64,000 nt of DNA, taken from assembly GCA_963691655.1 (NCBI GenBank), contig OY829328.1, forward strand, positions 78,930,400-78,994,399, in the 5' to 3' direction. Of the stretch, positions 1 to 10,547 are shown piece by piece. How positions within the stretch are numbered: the stretch's first letter is position 1; each line of letters starts with the position of its first letter. Under the pieces are notes generated by a model that was not told the DNA's origin, ran no database searches, and worked only from the letters and a program-made list of their open reading frames with translations. The stretch comes from Toxonevra muliebris (lineage: Eukaryota > Arthropoda > Insecta > Diptera > Pallopteridae). The position numbers and the translations under genes were made by a program.

Positions 1-1069
1 TACGTCCGTACCAACTAACGTAGACTACATTTGCTCTACCCCTAATTTAAACCACACGTTCTTCACCCATATCCCCAGTAGAGAGGAATGGGTTAATGAC
101 GAGGTGGTCACTGACAATTCAATTGACATCTATACAGATGGATCCAAATCGGAGGAAAGAGTCGGCTGTGGCATCTTCTCTAGTAAGTTAGATCTCAGAC
201 TCTCTTTCCGACTTCCTGACCATTGCAGCGTCTTTCAGGCGGAAGTAATGGCTATCTATCAAGCGTCCAAGTGGCTTATTCGCAACGATTCATTCAATAC
301 GAATATCCGCATCTACACGGACAGCCAAGCAGCAATCAAGTCCCTTGCCGGTGTTTTCACTACATCAAAGCTTGTTCTCGACTGCCGATCTTCACTCAAC
401 ATTTTGTCGAGTCACTCGCAGGTCCACCTATATTGGGTGCCTGGAGATATGGATATTTCAGGTAACTGCAATGCCGACGAGTTAGCAAAACAGGGCTCGC
501 AGCTTACAGATATATCACCTTCCTGCACCATTGGTGTCCCTCTTACGTCTATTAAATTAGCCATTAAGCAAAACTACCTTGAGGAAGCAAAAAGATCCTG
601 GGTAGCGGAGCATACCTGTGGTATTACCAGGCTAACATGGACCACTATGGACAATAAACGTACTAGACAGCTACTCAACCTAAGCAGAAGCTCCATCAGC
701 ATAACGACTTCGGTGCTCACGGGACACTGCGTAATGGGGAGACATGCTGCAAGACTTGGACTGCCTTTCAATGACTTCTGTCGGGGCTGCGGCTCTGAGG
801 AGGAGGAAGAAACAGTCCTTCATTTCATGTGCGAATGCCCATCCCTGGCCAGGAGGAGACTAAAACTCCTGGGTTCACCTTTCTTCACTAGTCTGTCCGA
901 GCTATCATCCATAAATATTAAGGACATAGCCAGATTCATTATGGAATCCTCATGGTTCTCCACTCCGTAAATGGGGGAGTCGCGCCGTACTGTGGTATCA
1001 CAATGAGCCTAATTATGTGCTTAAGTGTGCTTTCAAGCAGAAGGCTGCCACTCCAACCTAACCTAACTT
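1..1069 (+). mobile_element. 3' part of RNase H-bearing non-LTR retrotransposon with CCTAA-rich 3' end
   Basis: The element runs off the left edge. After the ORF stop, the 3' UTR of about 95 bp (TGTGGTATCACAATG, then CTTAAGTGTGC) ends in AACCTAACCTAAC at about 1054-1066. The same 3' UTR is seen in reverse at 45.25-45.35 kb and as a 75-bp fragment at 37.94-38.01 kb, which fixes the 3' end of the family. The sequence right after the tail (from about 1070) belongs to a different repeat family, so this copy inserted into, or next to, that element. Confidence 0.8.
2..970 (+). CDS. Non-LTR retrotransposon ORF2 C-terminal part: RNase H plus zinc finger (partial at left edge)
   Basis: The frame is open from the left edge to the TAA at 968-970, so the protein starts outside the window; the ATG/GTG-like start near 104 is not a real start. 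An RNase HI domain is visible: YTDGS (first Asp), FQAEVMAI (Glu), YTDSQAA (second Asp), then WVPGD and NADELAK. The usual His of the VPGH motif is Asp here, which would weaken or abolish RNase H activity. After a spacer comes CRGCG...HFMCECP, a CCHC-type finger typical of the C-terminus of I/LOA/R1-like ORF2. RNase H would remove RNA from the cDNA hybrid during target-primed reverse transcription. Two more copies lie at 34.8-35.5 kb and 45.3-45.9 kb. No stop is present in the visible part, making this the best preserved copy. Clade assignment within the Jockey/I/R1 group is inferred. Confidence 0.9.
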   Translation, partial: TSVPTNVDYICSTPNLNHTFFTHIPSREEWVNDEVVTDNSIDIYTDGSKSEERVGCGIFSSKLDLRLSFRLPDHCSVFQAEVMAIYQASKWLIRNDSFNTNIRIYTDSQAAIKSLAGVFTTSKLVLDCRSSLNILSSHSQVHLYWVPGDMDISGNCNADELAKQGSQLTDISPSCTIGVPLTSIKLAIKQNYLEEAKRSWVAEHTCGITRLTWTTMDNKRTRQLLNLSRSSISITTSVLTGHCVMGRHAARLGLPFNDFCRGCGSEEEEETVLHFMCECPSLARRRLKLLGSPFFTSLSELSSINIKDIARFIMESSWFSTP

Positions 1070-1825
1070 AAAGTAATGACCAATAATGCTAAAAATATTC
1101 AGAGGCTAATTTTTTCAAATGATTATCCGTGGGAATTCGGGCCATTATCAATTATGAGGAACCCGAATGAAGTTGGCATATATTCCCTAAATTCGTACAG
1201 TCACAGCATTAAAAAGGATCTTCCGAGTCGGGGTGCTCTGAGCAATAATGGGTTAAAGAATTAATTACATTTTAAGATTGTCTCCAAAAACTTTGAAGCT
1301 GATCCAATAACACTGCACTGCATGGGTTTGGCGAATAATATGGTTCCTAGCATTAATTTTTCATGCTGAAAATAAATCTGAGGTCAGAAACTTCGCATTA
1401 CGTCACGTTTTAGAAAAATTGGGACTAAAATCCCTAAAAATACCGTTTTTGGCCATTTTTGAGAAATTGTAGAGCTGAACCCTGACGTGCTAGAAACTTG
1501 GAAAATTGGGAATTAAAGGCTAAATCATGCCCTTTCAAATAAACCCTAAGTCATATTGTTTTCATGCGCCCTTAAAGCAGAGGGATGTGTTTATGTCTAC
1601 GGGTGCAGGAAAAAATTTACAAAGAACGGATTTTTTCTTACTCACACTCACAGCTAGACATAATGAAAAGTGCAATGGTCTGCAGTGTTTTAAGGGGCGC
1701 TAGTTACAAATCTGCAGTGAGATTTTAAAAATTCAAAATTCCAAATCAAATATGGCGGACAAGTTTAGCATAATAAAATAATAATAAATCGGAACCCCCA
1801 AAACCTCCCCCTAAATACGGCCTTG
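1070..1825 (-). mobile_element. DNA element with CAAGGCCGTA terminus, copy 1 (partial)
   Basis: Read on the minus strand this matches the element at about 22.1-23.2 kb over long stretches: the AAACGTGACGT region near 1400, the GCTCAGAGCACC region near 1235 and the GTTCCT.ATAATTGATAATGG region near 1150. Its terminus (plus-strand CTAAATACGGCCTTG at 1811-1825) matches the left end of the copy at 39.18 kb. It codes for nothing recognisable. The opposite end is lost at the junction with the retrotransposon tail at about 1070. The paired termini CA(A/G)GGCCGTA suggest a terminal-inverted-repeat transposon, possibly hAT; the superfamily is a guess. Confidence 0.65.
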
Positions 1826-4312
1826 CCTTGAAGTAACGTAAAAAGTTGGGCAACTCTCAACTTTGCCATACGTTGAAAGAGAGTTGAGTGTGTTGCAGCT
1901 ATCAGCTGATTTAATTTTGTATGATTGTGTATCCGTTGGCAACGTATGCTTTGTGTCACCTCTCTCCTTCGCTTACTTCGTGTCAGTTGTATACTTCGCT
2001 CTCACGTACACAACGGACTCTATGTGCCAGTGTCTTAAGGCTTTGATATGTTCAATGTGTCGTTCTTGGTGTCAAGCCTCATGTTTTACAGTAAAAGCGT
2101 TGTATGTAATCATAGATCGAAAGTTTCTGAGTACTTCAGACTATCTGAATACTTCGGAACTAAAACTCAACTATTCGAATCCGCATATTTTGAGCTTTTG
2201 TGCCACTATTTTTATTTGAATCAAATTTGTTTGTCAAATAATTTTTAAAAATTAACAAGCATTGAGAACATATTAAGAAGTTAGAGATCCATGTAGAAAA
2301 TATATGCAATATATGAAAATAAACGATGATGATTTGTTGTCAATAATTTCTGCTTTGTCTAAGCAGCTAGCCAAAGTTCGTTTATCTCAAGATCTGAAAC
2401 CATCCAAACAGTAAAAATTTCTAATAACTTCTAGGCATGTAAACATGTTTACTACTGACTTTCACTCCATAATTTTTTATTATTATTTTTTTAGAACGCA
2501 CACATAATTAAAGTTAAAAGAAATTATCTGTCCAGAGTCTATGAAGAAGAAGAAGAAGAGCAAACAAATATATATACATATATAAATTTTTGCATATATT
2601 AAAAGTTTCTACGTCCATACTTAAGCACACACCCTACAGAATCCAACAGTTTGCGGTGACAGTTTTTGACAAAACAACCTACTCCTGCTTACTTACCTGC
2701 CTCTACTCGTACCACTACCATCAAGCAAAGCAGACTAAAGTTTTTCTATTTTTTTTTTTTTTTTTCGTTCAGCTACTCACTCACAGCCTCAAAACTTCGC
2801 TTTACACTTTAATCTCAAAAGTGTGAGAGCTTGTATTAAAAAAAAAAATACTCTTCCCTATTACCACAAGGAGCGCCACGCCAACGCTTTCACTGGCATC
2901 AGAAAAAACCTTCACAAATTTCTTTCAAAAAAAAAAAAAAAAAAAAAAAATGGAAGAAAATATTGTTGTGGTGCTTAAAGAAAATGAGAAACACCAAAAA
3001 ATTTGTGCGTTTTTGTCTCATTTCTTATGCAAAATACAGCGGCATATTCGACGGTCGGTGGGTTGGCCGCCGGCCTGTTGGTCGTTCGCTCGTTTGGATC
3101 AGGCAGGCCAGGCAGGCAGTCAGGCCTGTTTGCTTGAATTCGAATTATGCTTAAATGTTATAGCAGTCAAAACACGGACATGTCATGACTCCGTGCTTTC
3201 GCTTAGCCTGAAAGTTGCTTGCTTTTTGCCTCACTCCACTCCACTCCACTCTTCTTCATCCTACTACTCTACAGCTGCTGCTGCTGCTGTTGCTCCAACG
3301 CCCTTACCTCAGCTCCGTTGGTTTGATGTCAAGTAAAAACTTTTTAATGTGGCGTTACTCAATCCGTTGCCGTCTCTTGTTCCGCGAGCACCCTCAACTT
3401 TTTGTTACCACCCTCTTGTGTCGAAATCACAATACTCTTTTGCATAATTCAGTGCGCTGCATGAAGTGCCTCGTGGGGTTCTTCAATACACACATATACC
3501 CTAACACATACACACACACACACACACACACATATCCCAAGTCCATCCACTACCACTCCAACCAGTCGCGCTCCCACGCATTTATTTGCCATTGTCCTTT
3601 ACATAAGCTTGGTTGCTTTTCACTTGTCACACCAATAAGGTGCCCAGCTCCCATCGTCATCCTACTACTTTACTTGCATCCATATACTTACTTACTTACT
3701 TACTTACTACTTCCATGTTTATGTTGTATGTATGTTTGTAAGTATATTTTTATTTTATTATTCTTTCTTCATTCTCGTTTTGCATGGATGGACGCAGTGT
3801 TCACATCCGTTTCCGCATTTTCTATCTGCATCTTTAGTTAATACTCTTTGAATGTATGTGCATATGTATGTAAGGATGTGTATGTTTGTATGTATTTATA
3901 GTGAAACATGCCACCCATTTAATAATCATCCCCCTTTTTATACTTTTTATTTATAAATCCACATGCAAATGATTTTCTTCTTCTTTATTTTTCTACTCTT
4001 ATAAACAAAAAAAAAAAAACAAATTCTTTTTTTTTCCTTCAAGTTATTTCAAATCTCATTTTTCCCTACTCCATTCCCGTTGTTATAGTATATTTTTAGT
4101 TCTTCCTGCTACTGCTGTTGTTGTTGTTGTTGTTTAATTTGGTCGCAACGTGGTCGTTCGGGGAGCCATTTGTTGTAAACGAAGGTGAAGGATTTTTAAA
4201 AATATATTTTTTGCCTTTGTTTTTCAATTCGAAATGTTTCGATGTGAGTGACATCTCGCACACAGTGGGCTACAATTTTTATAATATGCGTAAGCTACGC
4301 ATACTTCTATAA
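1826..4312. other. Low-complexity AT-rich stretch without a gene
   Basis: No coding region is convincing here. It holds poly-T (about 2750-2765), poly-A (about 2925-2950), CACTC repeats near 3235-3255, a CTG run near 3275-3290, an ACACAC run (about 3508-3532), TTAC repeats (about 3688-3706) and a GTT run (about 4111-4133). The longer open frames are translations of these simple repeats. Confidence 0.7.
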
Positions 4313-4657
4313 AACTTAAATTTAGATCGAATGATTCATGTGGACTTTAGTAGACCTTTTCACGTCTTGGAAAACTTGACACCACATATAGAAGCAGATG
4401 AACTCCCCATTCTTGAATATTTATCACATGAAGACCTTTGAAACTTGATTTCGTTAGTTTCTAAACCCATATTTCGTGGTGTTTACTGTAAAATTTTAAG
4501 TAATCAGACACACTTTTTTCGACTGCCTTTAAAGGGAGCAATTAGCGCTTACCTGAAAAATAAACTCACGCCTTTTTTTTGTGTCCATCGGTTAGATGTG
4601 AAAGTTTTTTGCAACAAGAAAAAAGGGACTGCCGATTTCACATTTATTCGTCTGTAA
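4313..4657 (+). pseudogene. Possible F-box gene relic with one internal stop
   Basis: One frame reads about 114 codons with a single in-frame TGA at 4439-4441. The segment around the stop, DELPILEYLSHEDL then NLISLVSK, fits the F-box consensus (Leu-rich start, ILxYLSxxDL, SLVSK). In known families F-box proteins bind Skp1 and recruit substrates to SCF ubiquitin ligases. The residues after it (positively charged, ending ADFTFIRL) match no family I recognise. No Met start is evident and the frame is closed by TAA at both ends, so if real this is a fragment of an exon or a decayed gene. It lies just upstream of the 11-bp satellite. Chance similarity cannot be excluded. Confidence 0.35.
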
Positions 4658-4784
4658 ATTGGGTTCGGATTTCCAGACGGTTTTCGAGAAAACGGCACAT
4701 GAAAACTGTGAAATTTGGTTTTGTGAGGCCATTTTAAGTAAATGGAAGAAGAGAGTTTGGAGATAATTCTATGTTCCCCTAATC

Positions 4785-5600
4785 ATACCCTTCTCATACT
4801 CTACTCTACTCATACTCTACTCATATTCTACTCATACTCTACTCATATTCTACTCATACTTTACTAATACTCTACTCATACTCTACTCATACTCTACTCA
4901 TACCCTACTCATACTCTACTCATACTCTACTCATACTCCACTCATACTCTAGTCATACTCTACTCATACTCTAGTCATACTCTACTCATACTCTATTCAT
5001 ACTCTACACATACTCTACTCATACTCTACTCATACTCTACTCATACTCTACTCATACTCTACTCATACTCTACTCATACTCTACTCATACTCTACTCATA
5101 CTCTACTCATACTCTACTCATATTCTACTCATACTCTACTCATACTCTACTCATACTCTACTCATACTCTACTCATACTCTACTCACACTCTACTCATAC
5201 TCTACTCATACTCTACTCATACTCTACTCATACTCTACTCACACTCTACTCATACTCTACTCATACTCTACTCATACTCTACTCATACTCTACTCATACT
5301 CAACTCATACTCTACTCATACTCTACTCATACTCTACTCATACTCTACTCATACTCTACTCATACTCTACTCATACTCTACTCATACTCTACTCATACTC
5401 TACTCATACTCTACTCATACCCTACTCATACTCTACTCATACTGTTCTCATTCTCTACTCATACTCTCCTCATCCTCTTCTCGTACTACACTCATTCTCC
5501 ACTATACTCTCAGATTACTCCTTGTTTACACGTTCTCCGCTGGTTCTCTACTCATACTCTACTCGTACTGAACTCGTTCTCTACACATATTCAACTAGAT
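4785..5600. repeat. 11-bp satellite array, unit CATACTCTACT
   Basis: About 60 head-to-tail copies of CATACTCTACT (minus strand AGTAGAGTATG) are near-perfect between about 4800 and 5450. A more degenerate flank reaches about 5600 (CTCGTACT, CTCATTCT variants). Point variants such as CATATTCTACT, CACACTCTACT and CATACCCTACT are scattered through the array, so it is not a single recent expansion. It has no coding meaning. Confidence 0.95.
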
Positions 5601-5672
5601 CGCCACAACCTTGTAAGCGAAGCCAACCGAATACTCCGACTTTTTAGTATAACGCTAATATTCGTTCGTGTG

Positions 5673-5835
5673 TTCGCCATGGCCTAGTGGTCAGTGTTTC
5701 AGACTATTGCACAGGGGTCCCTGTTTTAATGCTCGACACGGTCAAAAATAGTAAATACAAATTTTTCTACGTAGGACAAACTCTTGGCTGGCAAATTGCA
5801 ATGTCCAGCTTCCTAAAGTAAAAAATAAAAAATTT
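5673..5835 (+). repeat. Possible tRNA-derived SINE
   Basis: TGGCCTAGTGG at 5680-5690 fits the RNA polymerase III box A pattern TRGYNNARNNG, and GTTTTAATGCTC at 5723-5734 is a degenerate box B at a tRNA-like distance of about 43 bp. The 5' and 3' acceptor-stem halves do not pair, so it is not a tRNA gene. A unique body follows, then an A-rich tail (AAAAAATAAAAAA-like, about 5818-5835). No second copy was found in the window. Confidence 0.4.
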
Positions 5836-7249
5836 GGCACAACAAAAAATCACTTATCCACTGAAATTAGGTAATGAGTTTTATGAAACATCAGTGTGTA
5901 AGAAAATATGAGGTTTGGTTCTGAAAAATTTTCAACATGAATTTTCCATCATATCTGCTTGAAACCTATGCCACCTTCGTATATTGTTAGCTCTCTTCTG
6001 AGTTGACTTGAGAGTGTCTAATGTAATGTCCTTGCCAAAACGCATTTGGTCATCCTAGAGGAGTTAGTTTAAATTAAAGTAGAATTAAATCTAGAAAGCA
6101 TTATTACCTTACCCTCATCAAATTAAAAATAACCCGTGAATTTAGTTTATTTGTTCCACTGTAACGCTGCAACATAAGAGGCTAAAAATTCATCTTCTCA
6201 TCCGGCTACACTTGGTCCTTTTAACGTTAATTTTTATTGCATGTAAATATCGCATCAGCGTCAGAAGGATATTGAATCGAGTGCTGTGTGGAAAGAGAGA
6301 GGGAGAGAGAGAGTGAGAGAAAGAGACCTGAATTGAAGAAATTTGTTGGAGTTGGAGAAGAAGAAATACTATGGTAAAAATAACGCGGAGATGCATTGTA
6401 AAGAAAAAGTTACTAATAGGAAAGCAAATGGTAGTGGGGGGAAGGACAGTGGAGATTCAAAAAATTACAAAGGAGTGAGGAGGAAAAAGCACAGAAGGAT
6501 GAGAGTTAGAGAGTAGAAATAGCAAAACACATCACACAACATGACGCCAAGGACCGACGACCGATGAGCAGCGAAGAAAAATAAAATGTAGAAGAACAAG
6601 AACGTACTGTTTACCGTTCGTTTTGTTACTCTGTACTCAATTCAATCTAAAAAGCACGAATTCTTTATTTTTACAATTTGGCATGAGGATTTTAAGGATT
6701 AGAGTAGTTGTTGGTTTATGTATGCATGTACTTATGTACATATTTGTCTAGGAAAGGAGCAATATTCTATATTTTTTATACATATTTGTATATGTATTTG
6801 TATATATATATATGTATATATTTGAGAGAGCTGAAATGAAAGTTGAAATATTATGCTCTCTATTGACATGGAATGAATAAAAATGAAAAAGAATTGAAAT
6901 AAATGAAAATCAAATGAATTGAAATGAAGAAAATTTTAATTTACAATAAAAATATTTGAGGAACGAGAAATTTGGTAAAATATTTAAGTATGGAAGCTTT
7001 GCTTGAGATTGGATTGATTTTGTTTGATATGTAAATACGACAGAAAAATCAGTGCTCCATTCAAAAAAGGCGCTAAGTTTTAAACAAAGATGATTAGCTC
7101 TCGCTCCATCAGAAGCTATGACATTTTACCATTTTTAAGGCAAAAAAAAAAAAAAAACCGCCCATCATTTATGGCTTTGAAGCAGTGAAAAAAAATTTAA
7201 GGGCCCCGGAATAATTTTGCCTCAGGGCCCCCGATAGTACTAGGACAGC
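5836..7249. other. AT-rich stretch without a gene
   Basis: It contains a GAGA-rich run (about 6292-6326), TATG/TATA runs (about 6718-6822) and an A-run at 7142-7157. Two GGGCCC motifs about 25 bp apart (near 7201 and 7225) form a short inverted pair. No supportable coding sequence. Confidence 0.6.
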
Positions 7250-8130
7250 GCTACTGTGAACGAATCAATCCAATTTATGATACTTTCAACGGAAGTAAAG
7301 CGTATTCCAATAAAGGCATTCAGCATCGATCGAAATAAGTGCTAGTCAGACGGGACAAGGTCTGGTAAATACTGCGGGTGAGGCTGAACTTCCCATTCAC
7401 TATTTTTTAAATAGTTTATAACCAGCCTAGCAAACTTGAGACCGTGCGTTGCCATGTTGGAAAATTACGGTCTCCTGGTACCTGGTCGCATATTCTGGTC
7501 GTTTTTCGATCACTGCTCTCTTCAAACGAACCAAATGATTTCGATACTTCTCTACCGTAATAGTTTTAGCAGGTTTTAGTAGCTCGTAATAAACGACACC
7601 CTTCTGATCCCACCACTAAATAAAGAGCATTACCTTGGCTCCATGAATATTCTGATTCAGCGTTGATATTCCTGATTGGCCGGGCTTCACATACGATTTC
7701 TTGTGCTTCGTGGTTGTCATAATAAATCCATTTTTCGTTGCCAATAATAATTCGACGCAAAAACGACTCATAATTTATAGCGCTGAAGCAGCAACTCAGA
7801 CATGCAAAATCGCCTTTCGACGTCTCTCGGCTTTAAGTCGTATGGCACCCCAATGATTTCAGGCGCTTGGATTTTGCTGCTTGAGTAATTCCCTATGTTA
7901 TTGCAAGTTCCTCTTGCGTTTGACATGAGTTCTGATCGAGTAACATCTCCAATTCTTCATCTTTGAATTTATTACTTGGCAAGGGCTTCTTTGTCTTTCG
8001 CGTCAAAATTAACTTATAATAATAATAATTTTAAAACGTCGAAATCAGAATTCACAGGTCTTAATTGATGGAGTATATTCACCGTAAACTTCCGATAGCA
8101 GTCCTTTGACTGAGTGTGTTTTTGGTTTGA
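7250..8130 (-). pseudogene. Mariner-type transposase relic
   Basis: On the minus strand the translation, across several frameshifts and stops, follows a mariner transposase in order. First comes a linker region, FKDEELEMLLDQNSCQTQEELA (about 7900-7970). Then come IIIGNEKWIYYDN (about 7720-7755), EGCRLLRATKTC overlapping KGVVYYELLKPAKTI in the next frame (about 7570-7610), HGNARS (about 7455) and LPDLVPSD plus HLFRSM (about 7335-7365). In a DD34D enzyme the three Asp residues coordinate metal for cut-and-paste transposition. Here the first is Asn (GNEKW) and the second is Gly (HGN); only the third remains. This copy is more decayed than the mariners at 43.3 and 50.5 kb and belongs to a different subfamily. 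I could not define its terminal repeats. Confidence 0.8.
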
Positions 8131-8661
8131 CTCACTTCGTGCCAAAATTCATAAATTGGCGATTTTTCAAAAAATTTCCCCTCAAATGAGACAACGAAAT
8201 GATTCCAAATTATACCTACTTAAAATCCTTCTACTACTTAAAATAAACTAACCGTTATTTTTAGTCGTTTTGTTGTTGGATGTGTTAACTCGACCATTAT
8301 TGTATTGGTTTTTCTCACGTCAGAGAAGAAATTGTCTTTATTACTCCTTTTGAAGTATTAGAGTAACAATCGTTTATTGCCCTTTTGAAGAGTAATCCGA
8401 AGAGAGCACACAGTTACATACAAAGAAACAACAACATTTCATTTGTTCAAGTAAAAAACACCACCCGATGATCTCTTCTTTGCTCTCTCGAACTTACAAT
8501 AAATCACAATCTCTCGCACTGGCTTTTATTCCTCGTCACTGCGCTATGTCATATACAATGGTAGAGAGAGAGAGAGAGAGAGAAAGAGAGATTCTCCTAT
8601 ATGGGCTTGGGTTGGCAAATTAGAACGAATTTGACATAGTGAAAACTACACACTAGTGTAA
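8131..8661. other. AT-rich spacer with GA microsatellite
   Basis: No gene is visible. A (GA)n run of about 32 bp lies at 8563-8595, followed by AAAGAGAG. Confidence 0.6.
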
Positions 8662-8669
8662 GGTGCGTT

Positions 8670-10539
8670 TAGTGTTGATTCGATACCTACATAGTATCGA
8701 TACTTTTACTCATTACTTGTATCGAATAAAAGTATCGATGCTACCGAAAATATCGGAAAAAAGTATCGAATATGTACTTGTATCGAATACTCGTTTAAAA
8801 AGACAAATTACTCTTCTTTTTTTTAAGTGCTTGTCAGGGAAAACATTCAGGTTTACACTACTCAACACCAGTTTTTCGCCAATAAATCATGGTTTTGAGA
8901 TATTTCCACTGAAAACACGTGAATCATATAGAAATGAAGTTAATTTAATTTAGCAAATCGCTAGAAAATTTATAATAGAAGGAAAACTAATCAACAGATT
9001 AAAGCTTGTTAAAAATATTTTATTTTAATGAAAAGGTTTCAATAAACATTATGTTCTACATGCATGGCCGGCAATATTTTCTAGAACTTCAATTTACTGT
9101 ACTGCAATATTTTCATACATTGAAATATTGCAATATGGACTGAAATATTTTGAATAATTCTGCAGTAGCATTTTGAAATATATTATTGATTGCTGTAAAA
9201 TATTATAAAATGATCCACAATTTTAAATATTGTATAGCAATATTTCAGTTTTTTAAATAAATATTTTCCATAAGTATCGAGTATCCGATACTGACCCTTT
9301 TTTCCGATACCAAGTAAAATACTTTTGTTATAGCATCGAGTAAAAAAAGTACTTGAATCGAATGAAAAGTATCGAGTTTTTACTTGTATTTACTTGTATC
9401 GAATCATCACTATACACATTGACAACAACAGCTACACGAATACACGACTACGAAATTTTGTGGGCTATAACTGTCGCCTTGTAGTCAGCTACTAAACACA
9501 ATGAAAGCAGCACCACCTGCAGCAAACGCAGCCAAAACAACAAAAGCAAACTCTCTTCTCTCTCTGTCGCTTGTCAAATTAGAGATAGATTTAAAATTGG
9601 CTACAGCCATAATTGCGGTCGGTGGTCGTGTCGTCGCCAAAATAATCGTCTCCATAAGAACATGTGTTTTTTATAATTTGGCAGATGTAGTCGTGTAGCT
9701 GCCGTCGTCAATGTGTATGATGCATTAATGGTCTAGGTATGCTGGTTTTGCATCGTTTATGTCTAAGAATCTTGCACAATCGAGAACAGTCAAAAAATCG
9801 CCGAGTTGGAGGGGGTGGAATTACTAATTTTGCAAAGTGTTCTTCGATCCTAAAAGTTTGAGAACTGCTGTTTTAGCCAAAGTCTGGCAATACCAAATAC
9901 TCACCTCCTCTTCCCACGTTTCAGTAGCTAAGAATATTCTGTAAAATTACAATTTTCTAAAATTACCATAAGATGAAGGCTGGTGCAGAATCAGAAGTTT
10001 TTTGGAACATTGCAAATTAAATATCCCACAAAATTCACTATTCTTCCTTTTGGTGTCCTCTGATCCCTTATGGATCATAAATCAACGCCCCATTGAAAAG
10101 TTGCTACACGCCAATCAAAAGGAAAGGAAGCAAGCTATACAAGAACCCAAATTTGGGCCCCTCCTCAGTAATTTAAACACGATTAAAAAACCAAGGACAG
10201 TTTGCAACTGGTTACAGATTTTAAGAGAAATCTTCTGTATAGTAGTATTGAGGCATGAAGCACATTAAATGATTGGAACGAGAACTTGCTTTCGGAGCTG
10301 AAATCTTGTTGGGATCAATGGGAATTCATAAGGGAATGTAGAGAGGACCAATATAAGACTATAAAGCTGACAAGCCAAGAGAGACTGCATGCATTATATC
10401 CTACTCCCAAAGCCAAAACCACAACCGAATGCCCACATAGTTTCTCACAGGGCGTTGTAAGGTTAAAAAACATTTATTTACCCTGGGTGTATTACAATAA
10501 GATTTATATCGAATATGTATTTGTATCGAATCATCACTA
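8670..10539. mobile_element. Composite hAT-type inverted-repeat element with 8-bp target duplication
   Basis: The left terminus TAGTGTTGATTCGATAC (8670-8686) pairs with the right terminus, whose reverse complement is TAGTGATGATTCGATAC (10523-10539), 16 of 17 matching. The flanks are an exact 8-bp direct repeat, GGTGCGTT (8662-8669 and 10540-10547), the size made by hAT transposases. Inside, copies of GTATCGA/TATCGAT recur near both ends, and an internal copy of the right end (GTATCGAATCATCACTA) stops at 9412. The ends of the family are therefore duplicated, or a second sequence sits in 9413-10504. No transposase is encoded; the frames at 9501-9698 and 10002-10268 match nothing I recognise. 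It is non-autonomous. Confidence 0.75.
9411..9722. repeat. Inverted repeat inside the hAT-type element
   Basis: ATACACATTGAC followed by CAGCTACACGA at 9412-9441 is matched on the other strand by 9690-9720 (reverse complement ATACACATTGACGACGGCAG...). This gives arms of about 28 bp around about 250 bp. It begins exactly where the internal terminus copy ends at 9412, so it may be a separate short element inserted there. No clear target duplication is seen. Confidence 0.5.
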
Positions 10540-10547
10540 GGTGCGTT

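Noticed and set aside
3215..3841. 208-residue open frame
   Set aside because: The translation is dominated by Leu/Ser/His/Tyr runs from CT, CA and TTAC repeats; no domain and no coding-like composition.
5673..5745. Functional tRNA gene
   Set aside because: The acceptor stem halves do not pair and box B is degenerate; only a tRNA-derived SINE is considered.
7200..7235. GGGCCC ... GGGCCC pair as transposon ends
   Set aside because: Too short, with only a few bases of pairing and no duplication.
9845..9870. AAAAGTTTGAGAACTGCTG resembles a hAT right terminus
   Set aside because: No matching left end or duplication is visible nearby.
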